A stretch of 64,000 nucleotides of DNA, from contig JADJBL010000045.1 of assembly GCA_016703765.1 (NCBI GenBank), positions 1 through 64,000 of the forward strand, read 5' to 3'. This stretch comes from Saprospirales bacterium (GTDB lineage: Bacteria > Bacteroidota > Bacteroidia > Chitinophagales > Saprospiraceae). The notes below the pieces were generated by a model that saw nothing but the letters and a program-made list of their open reading frames with translations, was not told the DNA's origin and searched no databases. The stretch's first letter is position 1. The number at the start of each line of letters is the position of its first letter. A program made the position numbers and the translations under genes. Below, one piece after another: positions 35,551 through 44,546 of this stretch.

Positions 35551-38500
35551 TTAAAAGTCTGTTCCCAGCGCAAAGTACAAGCGGGGTTTCTGCACCTCTC
35601 TCGTTTCGATGCCCCAGCCGTAGTCGACGCGGAAAAAATAGCCGAACAGCAAGGTACGGAAACCCATCCCATAACCCACTACAATCGGATCGCGGAAATA
35701 TTTAACCTTGACCCAGATAGGCGTGCCGGGAGGCAGCGGATCGGGAATGATCTTGGTATTGAGCGGGTTTTCGTCGGTGAAAGGGGTGGGGCCCTGCCAT
35801 GCCGTGCCGATGTCGAGGAACCCTACGATTTGAAAATTGCGCAGAAAATTGGAGCGCAGATTCCTGGACAGGTATCGGAACGGCGCCATGCGCAGTTCCG
35901 CATTGGTCAGCAGGTAAGAGTTCCCGTTGCGGATGTTCATCTGAAATCCCCTGAGGTTGGGCGCCACGGCCTGATAGGCAAAATTGCCCGTCGTGGGCGT
36001 CGGGATATTGCTGTCGAAGCGCGGGAAAAGCCAGCTGTCCACTCCGCCGACGTAGTATAGTATTTTCTCCGACCCGAAAGAAGTGGCGCCCGCCAGGCGC
36101 ACCGCGAAGACCGAGTGTTTGAGCAGGCGTTGGTAGTAGCGGGCATCCAGGCCGACCACTCCCATGAAACCCTTGGCAAAACTGGCGCTGAACTGATCGC
36201 CCAATTCGAGGTCGAACCGCTTTACGACTTCCGCAAAAAACTTGTAGCGCAGTCCATCCTTCATGTTGATGGACACATCGTAGGTGTTGTCGAAGACATA
36301 TTCCAGGCGAAGTCCCAGGCGGTTTTCGCGGTAGGAAGGGGTCTGGAGGGAAATCGTATCCGTAGCCAGCTGGGTCGTGTTGTCCATTCGATAGGTAGCC
36401 GTGGCCCGGAGGCTGGTGAAAATATCGAAGGGATAGCGCCATTGGGTCAGGGTCAGGAACGTAGTGTTTTCCCAGCGGGGCTGTATGGGCGTGGTCACCC
36501 GGGTATCGCCGGGAAAGCGGAGCGCCCTGCGGTATACGGCGTATTGCCGGTCGATGCGTTTTTTCTTGTTTTCAAAAACGAGGAAGTATTCCGCCCCATT
36601 AAACGTAGTAGGGATGCGGATCCCGCCCTCCAGTTCGTAATCCTCGAAGAGGTCTTTGAAATTGGCCTTCAGGAGTATGCCGGGCGGAAGGAAGCCGAAG
36701 TCGACCGGGGTGCCCGCAAAACTGTTCAGTCCGTCGAACAAGGGGGCATTGTCGATCTGGGTGGTCAGGAAGTCCGTCCGGAATTTCAGGCGGTAGGGAA
36801 TGATTCTGGAGGGATTGAACTCCAGGACCGTGCCTCCGGTCTTTTTCTTGACCGGCGCAGCACTCTCTTGTTTTCGCTGAAGGGGCGTCGCTTCCGCCGG
36901 CTCTTCCGTGATCAGCACGGAGGGGAGTTCGTCTTCGTCGAATTCGCTTTGAAACAGGTAGTTGTCGATATCGATTGAGGCGCTGTCCTTTTTCTCTTCT
37001 ATCTGTGGCGGGGGCGCCTGTATCTGAACCGGCTCTTTTTCTTCGAGGATGGGCGAAGGGGTCGGCGGCAGGATCGAGGGCTGATTTTTTTGCCGATCTA
37101 CAGCTGCGCGCTGCTTTTCCCGGAAAATGGAGGCCTGGAGTTGAATGGAGTCCTTCCCCTGATCGCCGAGCGTTTCGACGATGAGTTTATTCTTCTGATC
37201 CCGGGTTTGCGTAAACAGCAATTTCCCGGCCTTCGGGGCCGCATGTTGGGCCAGGATGTTGTGGTTGAGGTTGGTGACGGGGTAGGTTATGGCCCTTTCT
37301 TTCCAGATAGGCTCCAGCCAGGACGAGTCGATTTGGGTCAAGGCCGTGCTGTCGAGCTGGGTGGTAAGGGCCGAATCGGGGTGAAAGGTCAGATAAGTGC
37401 CGTTGGTAAAGCGGACGAACCGGTCGTAGTGATGGATATAATCTTCGAGGTAACCCTGATAGCGGTTGACGACCCCGTTTTCATCGCCCAGGTAGCTGAA
37501 CCAGGTGGTATCGACCCCGAATGGCTGCCTTTCGTCGGCATCGGGGGTACGGGTGAGGCGGATGAGCTCGTTGCCGCGGCTGTCGAGCGCAAAGTAGAAA
37601 AGGTCGAATGTGGTGATGGGGAGGATGGTATCCATTCGCTCGGTGACGAAGATAGAATCCTGCCGGTTGGAGGAGAAAATAATGCCTCTGCGGTTTCCGA
37701 GGTTGACGGCCCGGGCGTCGAGGTCGTCCCAGAAATCCTGGGTGATGCGCTGCGTCTGCCTGGTTTTTGTGAAATAGATAAAAATATCGGAAAAGCCCCG
37801 CACGGCGGCGGAGAGCACCAGGTCGGTGGAGTTGAGGTAGTCGATGCTGTAGGTCCGCTGGTACTGGGTCGAGAGGTCCTCGACCAATTTCTCTCCGGTG
37901 GCGCGCTGGTATAGCATGAGCTTGGGTACGTCGCGCTGTTCGTAGACGACGGCCAGTTCGAGGTTGTTGGGGTTCCAGGCGAGGAGGGGGTAGCCGTAAT
38001 CCGGGTCCTGAAAGGGATTTCGGGAGCCGGATTTGAGGATCAGTTTCTTCTCCTCTTTTTCCAGATCGTACACAAAGACTTTGGTCTGACCGATCTCATT
38101 GGTCACGTATGCGATGCGTTGGCCGTCGGGACTGATCTTCGCCTGGGTATAGGGCAGGTTGCGCTTGTTTTTGATGGGAAGGGGCTCCGTGACAGAGGCG
38201 TTGGCCAGCGACAGTTCGCCCTTATACCGCTGGCTGAAGTATGATTTCCAGGTCTCGGTCGTCTTGGAGAAAGTGCTGCCCAGCACGTACAGAAAGCCGC
38301 TTTCCACGCTGCGGTTGATGCGGGTCAGGTAGATGAGATTGGCCACGGTCGATTTGCCGAACTGCTGGCTGATAAAATACCAGAGGGAGTGCCCGGCGAG
38401 CTGTGGGTTCTTTTCCGCGAAAGAATCAAAATCTTCGATGGCGCCGCTGTTGAACAGATCGCGCAATTGGCCGTCGAGGTCGGTGTTCCACTCTTCGCCT

Positions 38501-39042
38501 ACAAAGCCGATGAGGCCGTCCTTAAACCAGAGGGGCAGGTTGAGCAGCACGGCGTTTTGCACCACCTCCTGGAGATTGGAGCCGAAGAGCATGCTGTTGA
38601 GATACACAGAGGCGATGCCTTCGCGAATCTGCCGCCGAAGGTCGTTGTGGTCGCCGTTGAAATAGACGAACATCTTGTTGCCCACGATCTTGGTCTGTCC
38701 GCCGGCGTTGAGGACGATCTCCTCGCTCCCGATATTGCTCTGCTTGACGTCGGTCAGGTCGGTATAGGCGATGATCTCGATCTTGTCGTTCATCCGGTGT
38801 TCGAGGATGCGCTCGATGGAGGCGAAGTCGTATTCCGCGATCTGCACGACGGCCTGGCCGATGTAGCGCGATTCGCCGTACCAGTAGGTGATGAAATTCT
38901 GGCTTTCGTACTGCGACCACTCCTCGTAATCCTGGTGGTACTGGATGCGGTTTTTCCCGAACTCCACAGAGGAGACCTGGGCTTGGGCGAGGCCGGGCAA
39001 AAGAAGGCCTGAAAAACAGAACGCGCGGAAAACTTTTCGCAT
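35551..39042 (-). CDS. Large TolB-like propeller with peptidase-MA-like N-terminus and outer-membrane barrel
   Basis: 1163 residues with signal peptide (LLLPGLAQAQ). N-terminal third (to about 300) resembles the peptidase-MA fold: REGIASVYLNSM..LPLWFKDGLIGFVGEEWN. The metal-binding HExxH is replaced by REGIA, so it is probably inactive. Middle third is a PD40/TolB beta-propeller (ISPDGQRIAYVTNEIGQTKVFVYD, AWNPNNLELAVVYE). After a low-complexity linker (SILPPTPSPILEEKEPVQI) the last ~380 residues read like a BamA/Omp85-type beta-barrel, with alternating aromatic strands to the end (LFGYFFRVDYGWGIET). Function unknown; this multi-domain plan suggests a surface or assembly factor. Confidence 0.75.
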   Translation of the reverse strand: MRKVFRAFCFSGLLLPGLAQAQVSSVEFGKNRIQYHQDYEEWSQYESQNFITYWYGESRYIGQAVVQIAEYDFASIERILEHRMNDKIEIIAYTDLTDVKQSNIGSEEIVLNAGGQTKIVGNKMFVYFNGDHNDLRRQIREGIASVYLNSMLFGSNLQEVVQNAVLLNLPLWFKDGLIGFVGEEWNTDLDGQLRDLFNSGAIEDFDSFAEKNPQLAGHSLWYFISQQFGKSTVANLIYLTRINRSVESGFLYVLGSTFSKTTETWKSYFSQRYKGELSLANASVTEPLPIKNKRNLPYTQAKISPDGQRIAYVTNEIGQTKVFVYDLEKEEKKLILKSGSRNPFQDPDYGYPLLAWNPNNLELAVVYEQRDVPKLMLYQRATGEKLVEDLSTQYQRTYSIDYLNSTDLVLSAAVRGFSDIFIYFTKTRQTQRITQDFWDDLDARAVNLGNRRGIIFSSNRQDSIFVTERMDTILPITTFDLFYFALDSRGNELIRLTRTPDADERQPFGVDTTWFSYLGDENGVVNRYQGYLEDYIHHYDRFVRFTNGTYLTFHPDSALTTQLDSTALTQIDSSWLEPIWKERAITYPVTNLNHNILAQHAAPKAGKLLFTQTRDQKNKLIVETLGDQGKDSIQLQASIFREKQRAAVDRQKNQPSILPPTPSPILEEKEPVQIQAPPPQIEEKKDSASIDIDNYLFQSEFDEDELPSVLITEEPAEATPLQRKQESAAPVKKKTGGTVLEFNPSRIIPYRLKFRTDFLTTQIDNAPLFDGLNSFAGTPVDFGFLPPGILLKANFKDLFEDYELEGGIRIPTTFNGAEYFLVFENKKKRIDRQYAVYRRALRFPGDTRVTTPIQPRWENTTFLTLTQWRYPFDIFTSLRATATYRMDNTTQLATDTISLQTPSYRENRLGLRLEYVFDNTYDVSINMKDGLRYKFFAEVVKRFDLELGDQFSASFAKGFMGVVGLDARYYQRLLKHSVFAVRLAGATSFGSEKILYYVGGVDSWLFPRFDSNIPTPTTGNFAYQAVAPNLRGFQMNIRNGNSYLLTNAELRMAPFRYLSRNLRSNFLRNFQIVGFLDIGTAWQGPTPFTDENPLNTKIIPDPLPPGTPIWVKVKYFRDPIVVGYGMGFRTLLFGYFFRVDYGWGIETREVQKPRLYFALGTDF

Positions 39043-39071
39043 ATTCGGCAGATTGTAAAAAAGACTAACAA

Positions 39072-39092
39072 AACAACGCGGAAAGCGTTGTT
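39072..39092. promoter_or_regulatory. Intergenic palindrome, possible operator
   Basis: AACAACGC-ggaaa-GCGTTGTT, a perfect 8-bp stem in the divergent region between the TolB-like/barrel gene (minus) and the MBL hydrolase (plus). It could bind a regulator shared by both; no T-tract, so it is not a terminator. Confidence 0.35.
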
Positions 39093-39141
39093 CAAGTTAC
39101 GCAGGATATCATCGTACCTTGAAATATTTATATAGTTTTTG

Positions 39142-39795
39142 ATGGAAAAACCAAAGATCACTGTCGCCACCCTTACATTTAACCCTTTTCAGGAAAACAC
39201 CTATATCGTGCACGACGACACCGGCGAGTGCATCATCGTGGACCCGGGGTGTTGGGATAAGCGCGAAAAGGAGGAGCTGCAAGCCTACATCGCGGACCGC
39301 CAATTGCAGCCCGTGCGCTTGCTGAACACCCATTGCCATATCGACCATATCTTCGGCAACCGCTTCGTGGCGGAGACCTGGAATTTGCCTCTGGAAATAC
39401 ACAAAGGCGAACTGCCCGTGCTGGAGTCGGCCCCTGCCACGGCGGCCTATTTCGCCGTTCCCCACTACGACCCATCTCCGGCGCCCGGTCGTTTTATCGA
39501 GGAAAACGAGGAGATCAGGTTCGGAAACACCGTGTTAAAAGCCCTGTTCACACCCGGTCACTCCCCCGCCAGTATTTCTTTTTTCTGCGAAAAAGAGCGC
39601 TTCGTACTCTCGGGCGACGTACTTTTCTGGCAGTCTATCGGCCGCACCGATCTCCCGGGCGGCGATCACGATACGCTCATGGCCAGTATCCACGAGGTGT
39701 TGGTTCCTTTGGGCGACGATGTGGTGGTGTACGCAGGACACGGGCCGAGTACCTCGGTGGGGTATGAGAGGGAGTATAATAGGTTTTTGAGGTGA
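39142..39795 (+). CDS. MBL-fold metallo-hydrolase (glyoxalase II-like)
   Basis: 217 residues from ATG 39142. Metal motif HCHIDH (H64, H66, D68, H69), then TPGHSPAS, SGDVLFWQSIGRTD and YAGHGPST, i.e. all metal ligands of the glyoxalase II-like MBL family. It most resembles the short hydroxyacylglutathione hydrolase-like proteins (YcbL group), whose physiological substrate is uncertain. Followed 31 nt later by rnhB. Confidence 0.92.
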   Translation: MEKPKITVATLTFNPFQENTYIVHDDTGECIIVDPGCWDKREKEELQAYIADRQLQPVRLLNTHCHIDHIFGNRFVAETWNLPLEIHKGELPVLESAPATAAYFAVPHYDPSPAPGRFIEENEEIRFGNTVLKALFTPGHSPASISFFCEKERFVLSGDVLFWQSIGRTDLPGGDHDTLMASIHEVLVPLGDDVVVYAGHGPSTSVGYEREYNRFLR

Positions 39796-39815
39796 TTAGG
39801 TTATTGGGTTCTTGT

Positions 39816-39823
39816 TATATTTG
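39816..39823 (+). promoter_or_regulatory. Possible -7 box for rnhB
   Basis: TATATTTG ends 3 nt before ATG 39827. That is very close, so transcripts might be leaderless or the translated start lies later. Low confidence. Confidence 0.3.
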
Positions 39824-39826
39824 AGG

Positions 39827-40426
39827 ATGCTTCAAACTTGTTTGACATCTGATTTGATCGAAGCCGGCTGCGACGAGGCGGGCAGAGGCTGTTTGGCCGG
39901 ACCGGTGGTGGCGGCGGCTGTAATCCTGCCGAAAGATTTTGAGCATGAGATGCTCAACGATTCCAAACAATTGAGCGAAAATCAGCGGGATGTATTGCGG
40001 CCCATCATTGAGGAGCAGGCCTTGGCATGGGCTGTGGCATTTATTGGCCCTGAGGAGATCGATAGGCGAAATATTCTGCAAGCGTCTTTTCTCGCCATGC
40101 ATGAAGCCGTTCTGAAATTGAAAACCCGGCCCGAACTGTTGTTGATTGACGGTAACCGTTTTGTGAAATACCCCGGCATTCCGCACCAATGTTTCGTAAA
40201 GGGAGACGGTCGCTTTCTCTCGATTGCCGCCGCTTCGGTGCTCGCAAAGACCCACCGCGATGCCTATATAGAGGACCTTGCCCGGCAATTCCCGCATTAT
40301 CATTGGGAGGCAAATAAAGGCTATCCGACCCTCGCACACCGCAAAGCGATTTTTCAACACGGACCCACGCCCCACCATCGAAAAACCTTCCGCCTTCTAC
40401 CCGAACAAGGTAGCCTCTTCCCCTAA
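39827..40426 (+). CDS. rnhB: Ribonuclease HII
   Basis: 199 residues from MLQTCLTSD (39827). Cleaves RNA in RNA/DNA hybrids. Active-site motif [16 protein letters not shown] (D16, E17), second acidic site LLIDGNR, then [12 protein letters not shown] and the C-terminal [19 protein letters not shown] with HHRKTF. Normal length. The five extra upstream residues in the longer ORF lie on top of the possible promoter box and are rejected. Confidence 0.96.
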   Translation: MLQTCLTSDLIEAGCDEAGRGCLAGPVVAAAVILPKDFEHEMLNDSKQLSENQRDVLRPIIEEQALAWAVAFIGPEEIDRRNILQASFLAMHEAVLKLKTRPELLLIDGNRFVKYPGIPHQCFVKGDGRFLSIAAASVLAKTHRDAYIEDLARQFPHYHWEANKGYPTLAHRKAIFQHGPTPHHRKTFRLLPEQGSLFP

Positions 40427-40446
40427 TCACTCAATCACTCAATCAC
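40424..40446. repeat. AATCACTC tandem word, single arm
   Basis: The word AATCACTC follows the rnhB stop in two and a half copies (period 8). No reverse arm follows it directly, but the reverse words GTGATTAGG lie at 39792-39800, on the other side of rnhB. It has the same design (tandem word at a stop codon) as the eight full palindromes in this window and the single arm at 27849-27875. Confidence 0.5.
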
Positions 40447-41546
40447 ATCTTCACCACCAGTAGTTCCACCCTCCTATTCAACTGCCTCCCTTCCTCCGAA
40501 TCGTTGCCGGCAACGGGCTGGCTTTCGCCGTATCCTTTGTAGAGGGTGCGGGAGCGGGAGATACCGTTTTCGTTGAGATAAGCGACGACACTTTTGGCGC
40601 GTTTGCGGGAGAGGTACATATTATACTGATCTTCGCCGATATGGTCGGTATGGCCGTTGATCTGAATGACCATTTTGGGGTTGTCCTTCATCACCCCTAT
40701 AACCTTGTCGAGCTCGATATAGGAGCGGGGGTGGAGCTCCCATTTGTCGAAATCGAAGAGGAGATTTGGCAACTGGAAGGACTTGCCCGGCTCCAGGGCC
40801 TGGCGGCGAATGTCGGTTTCCTTGATGGGAACTGGGACGAAGGGCGGCACTTTTCTCACCACCACGTCGTCGATATAATAATAGGCGTATTTGACGGATT
40901 CGTCCCGAATGCGGCGGATACTGGTTTCCTCGTCGGGGAAGAAATTGCCGATAATCAGCACCTCGGCTTCCGAGCCGGCGGAAAAGGAGCCGGACAGTCT
41001 TTTCCAATAACCTGGGGCAACCTCGACGATGTCTTTAGTTTTGAAGTGCGGCTGTAGCTTCAGGAGTTTGTCCTCGGTTTCCTCATGTTTTTCCATGGCG
41101 AAGTGAAACCCGATATTATCGATGGCGGTACTGCCGGGCAATTGGGCCACCCAGCACTCCACGACATAAGCCTGTCCGACGACCAGGGGCTCCAGCAACT
41201 GGGCCTGGAGGTATTCCCGGCAGTGGGGTTTGCCATCCTGGCAGCCGAAGACGGTGATCCCCGCCATAGCGTTTCCGCCGTGCGGTTTTTGCTCGCCGAA
41301 GCCCTTGTCCGCCCAATTGGAGGGCACCCGCACTTTGGGGCCGTATGCATCCGGCGAGGCGCCCGTGGGCGAGGACCAATACTTCACCAGGCGGGTGAAA
41401 TCCTCGCCTTTAAAATACCAGCCTACCGGCGAATCACCAAAGGTTTCGAAGCCCGGATTGGGCACGATGTTGCGCGGTTCTTCGCTTTGGCCGAAAAGCG
41501 ATGCGCAGGCCAGAATGAGAAGCAGGGTAGATCCAATTCTATGCAT
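40443..41546 (-). CDS. OmpA-family outer-membrane/peptidoglycan-binding protein
   Basis: About 367 residues from MHRIGSTLLLILAC (41546); the ORF could start at 41594. Signal peptide, then a carbohydrate-binding-like beta-sandwich with NIVPNPGFE at its start, and a C-terminal OmpA domain (LLFDFDKWELHPRSYIELDKVIGVMKDNPKMVIQINGHTDHIGEDQYN, RKRAKSVVAYL, GYGESQPVAGNDSEEGRQLNRRVEL) that contacts peptidoglycan. Common as an outer-membrane tether in Bacteroidota. The beta-sandwich may bind glycan or protein. Confidence 0.88.
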   Translation of the reverse strand: MHRIGSTLLLILACASLFGQSEEPRNIVPNPGFETFGDSPVGWYFKGEDFTRLVKYWSSPTGASPDAYGPKVRVPSNWADKGFGEQKPHGGNAMAGITVFGCQDGKPHCREYLQAQLLEPLVVGQAYVVECWVAQLPGSTAIDNIGFHFAMEKHEETEDKLLKLQPHFKTKDIVEVAPGYWKRLSGSFSAGSEAEVLIIGNFFPDEETSIRRIRDESVKYAYYYIDDVVVRKVPPFVPVPIKETDIRRQALEPGKSFQLPNLLFDFDKWELHPRSYIELDKVIGVMKDNPKMVIQINGHTDHIGEDQYNMYLSRKRAKSVVAYLNENGISRSRTLYKGYGESQPVAGNDSEEGRQLNRRVELLVVKM

Positions 41547-41630
41547 AGGGCGGAGGATTCTCGGGGTGGAGATAAAGTTACGAAAATGAATCATTTGCCC
41601 TAACTTGTATTTTAATTGATAATATGTGAA

Positions 41631-42419
41631 ATGACAATTGCTGGAGCACTTTTAATCGGTTTCCTTCTTATAGGCTTGTTGGTGGCAGGTATCCTGCTAT
41701 TCAGGCCCGTAAAGCAAAAGGTACCTGATGAACCCTTTCCGAAAAAATGGAGTGCGCTGTTGGAGGAGCACGTAAACTTCTATCGCCGCCTGGATCCGGC
41801 TGAAAAAGAACGCTTCGAAAGATGGGTTCAATCCTTCCTCCTTAATTGTGAGATCACCGGAATAGGCGTGGAGGTCGACGATCTGGACCGTTTGTTGGTT
41901 GCATCCAGTGCTGCCATTCCAATCTTTGGCTTTCCCAACTGGACGCGTTATCCCAATCTTCGGGAGGTATTGCTCTATCCCGACACCTTTTCCGATGACA
42001 CCTTCGCCACGGAAGGAGAAGATCGCGACGTTCTGGGCATGGTCGGATGGGGCTATATGAACGGGAAAATGATCCTCTCCAAACCCGCGCTGCGCCTTGG
42101 ATTCGAACAGACCGGACGCAGCAATGTCGGCATCCATGAGTTCGTTCACCTCCTCGACAAATCCGATGGCTCGACAGACGGGCTGCCCGAGTATCTGCTC
42201 GAGCGGCAATACGCCATTCCATGGCTCGACTTGATCCGTAAGGAAATGGAGGCAATCCGCGAAGGGGAGTCCGAAGTTGGGGATTATGGAAGTACCAGTC
42301 CCAGCGAATTTTTAGCCGTCGCGGCAGAATTTTTCTTTCAACGGCCCCATCATTTGGAGAAGGAGCATCCTGAATTGTTTGAGATGCTGGAAAGGATATT
42401 TAAGCAGGATTTGTCCTGA
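41631..42419 (+). CDS. mtfA: MtfA/M90-family zinc peptidase
   Basis: 262 residues from MTIAGALLIG (41631). The N-terminal membrane anchor (about residues 3-25) is followed by a soluble domain with the zinc motif HEFVHLLDKSDG and the third-ligand stretch DYGSTSPSEFLAVAAEFFFQRP (EFLAVA Glu) characteristic of MtfA. In E. coli MtfA is a cytosolic aminopeptidase that binds Mlc; here a membrane anchor is added, and no Mlc system is visible. Upstream of YfiT with a 40-nt gap. Confidence 0.88.
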   Translation: MTIAGALLIGFLLIGLLVAGILLFRPVKQKVPDEPFPKKWSALLEEHVNFYRRLDPAEKERFERWVQSFLLNCEITGIGVEVDDLDRLLVASSAAIPIFGFPNWTRYPNLREVLLYPDTFSDDTFATEGEDRDVLGMVGWGYMNGKMILSKPALRLGFEQTGRSNVGIHEFVHLLDKSDGSTDGLPEYLLERQYAIPWLDLIRKEMEAIREGESEVGDYGSTSPSEFLAVAAEFFFQRPHHLEKEHPELFEMLERIFKQDLS

Positions 42420-42459
42420 AAAGGAAGAATTAAGTAATTCAAATTTCTAATACTCAATC

Positions 42460-42999
42460 ATGACCGACCTCGACCTCCAAAAACTCAAATACCCCATCGG
42501 CCGCTACGCCAAGCCGGATCCGATCACCCCGGAAATCCTAGAAGAGCGCATCGCCATCATCGAGGCATTTCCGAAAAAAATGGCAGCCGAAGTTGCAGCC
42601 CTGAGCGACGAACAGCTCGACACCCCCTATCGTCCCGGCGGCTGGACGATCCGGCAGGTGGTGCACCATTGCGCCGACAGCCACATGAATGCCTTTGTCA
42701 GGTTGAAACTGACCCTCACCGAGGACAAACCCACCGTCAAACCTTATCTGGAAGCCCGCTGGGCGGAACTGCCCGACAGCAGCCTGCCCGTGGAACTGAG
42801 CCTCAAACTCCTCGAAGGCCTACATGCCCGTTGGGCCTGGCTTCTTCGCTCGCTCAGCGAGGAAGAGCTGGCAATGCGCTTCGTCCACCCCGAACAGGGC
42901 CGCGAGACCCGGCTCGACGGGCTCATTACCCTCTATGGCTGGCATTGCGAGCACCATTTGGCGCATATCACCGGCATAAAGCGGGAGAAGAACTGGTAG
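42460..42999 (+). CDS. YfiT/DinB-superfamily putative metal-dependent hydrolase (bacillithiol-transferase-like)
   Basis: 179 residues, ATG 42460. Pattern RYAKPDPITPEILEERI, YRPGGWTIRQVVHHCADSHMNAFVRLKL and GWHCEHHLAHITGI is YfiT. The three histidine ligands (HH near residue 69 and HCEHH near residue 165) sit at the DinB four-helix site. Relatives in Firmicutes transfer bacillithiol; the Bacteroidota role is not established. Stop at 42999 lies 23 nt before the convergent hypothetical gene. Confidence 0.85.
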   Translation: MTDLDLQKLKYPIGRYAKPDPITPEILEERIAIIEAFPKKMAAEVAALSDEQLDTPYRPGGWTIRQVVHHCADSHMNAFVRLKLTLTEDKPTVKPYLEARWAELPDSSLPVELSLKLLEGLHARWAWLLRSLSEEELAMRFVHPEQGRETRLDGLITLYGWHCEHHLAHITGIKREKNW

Positions 43000-43021
43000 G
43001 GTTGGAGGAGGGACCTTGCGT

Positions 43022-44406
43022 TCAATCCAGGCGGCTCAACATCCATTCCTTTTCCGTTAATATTTCCTCTTGTTCGATTTGGCTCCGGAGGGTCTTGACC
43101 GCTTTCCGGTCGGAGAGATTGACCTTGAGAAGTTTTTCGGCAAAACGGGTTACGTTCAGGTAGTTGGTGCGGTGGTATCCGATGACGCGTTTGCGGTGGA
43201 TGTAATTGCGCATGGCATCGAGGTGTGATTGCAACAGATCGTATTCTCCAAGTTCGTAGAAGGTCTTCAACAGGAGGGTCTTTGCGGCCAGGTTGAGCAA
43301 GGGGTCGCGATAGTTGGCTTTTGCAGCAGCTCCAGTACGGCGCCGTAGCGACGGCGACTATACTCGAGGCGGGCGAGGTTGAAGCTGAAGGAGCTTTCGC
43401 GGTACTTTCGCTCCAGGGAGTTCCGGTACTCGTGGATGAAGTGGTTGACCCAATCCAGTTCCCCGCTTTGCAGGCCTGCTGCGGAGACGTTGTGGTAAGT
43501 GAAGCGGGAAAGGACGCCGTTTTCTAAGAGGTAGCCATACGACAGCCCCGGTTTGTAGAGGTCGAGCACCTCGCGAAAAAAACGCTTTTCCCCGCTGTTG
43601 AGCCGCCGGATACAATAATTGATGGCGAGTAGGTACAATCCCCGCATCTCTTCGCCGGAAAACCGCCCCGCCGATTCCAGCAGCAGGGTCTTGAATTGTT
43701 GAAAATGTCCCTCCTCTTCCGCATGCCAGAGCATGCGGAAGGCGTGCAGGTAAATGGCGATGGCGGGCAGCTCGCGCCAGTTCCCCTTTTCGGCCAATGC
43801 TACGATCTCCGCCTCTATGCCTGGCTGCGCGCCGGAGGTATAGACGCCATGCTGCGCTGCCGACAGGCAGATGAGACGGAGGCGGGAGGAGAGGTACCAG
43901 GCGTCGAGTGATTGCGCCAGGTCTTGAACCGGTATGGGCTCTGCCGGGTTTTCGGCAGTGACCGCTTGCGCGCGTTCCCATTGCAGGCTGTACTGGAGTT
44001 GGTGGAAACGGGCGTCGCGCATTGGCTGCCGCTCCATTTCCTGCTCCAGTTTCCGGCGCGAGCGCTCGAAAGGGGCGATTAACCCACGCCGCCGATATCC
44101 CGCAGCCAGCAGCGCCTGTTCGCCCAGGCTGTCGTTTTCCCATTCTACCATCGCGACGTATTTTTCCAGCAGCTTGTGCAAATAGCTCATCCGCAAGCGC
44201 AACTGCTGGTCGTCGTAGGGCTCGCCGGGAAAGAGGCGTCGCCAGGCCTCTTCCCTGGAGGGCGCAGGTTCTTTCAGCAGGAAGTCAAAAAGCAGCACGA
44301 GGTCTTCACGGGTATTGAAAAACGGCGAATGGAGGAATTTGCGCGCCTCCCGCCGCTCCAGAGGCGAAAATGACAGGATGAGTTCGGATAGATAGGTATT
44401 GTTCAT
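43022..44406 (-). CDS. Hypothetical helical protein, frame broken once
   Basis: Two overlapping minus-strand frames join as one protein of about 460 residues: the first from ATG 44406 (MNNTYLSELILSFSPLERREARKFL) to about 43320, the second from about 43320 to 43022 (NLAAKTLLLKTFYELGEYDLLQSHLDAMRNYIHRKRVIGYH). The frame is restored by one extra T at the TTTT run 43319-43322 (giving LLQKANYRDPLLNLAAK). The sequence is helix-rich with TPR-like alternation and no signal peptide. No family recognised. Confidence 0.75.
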
Positions 44407-44546
44407 TTCATAAAAACGTCAAAAAACTACTCTACAAAGTACATTTTTTGATTTTGTTTCTCCAAGGCATTCCCCTGATTTTTGGATCGTGAAAGAAGCG
44501 CTTTTCACCCAACCGAAATAAAATTATTGGCTGAATCATAATTCCT

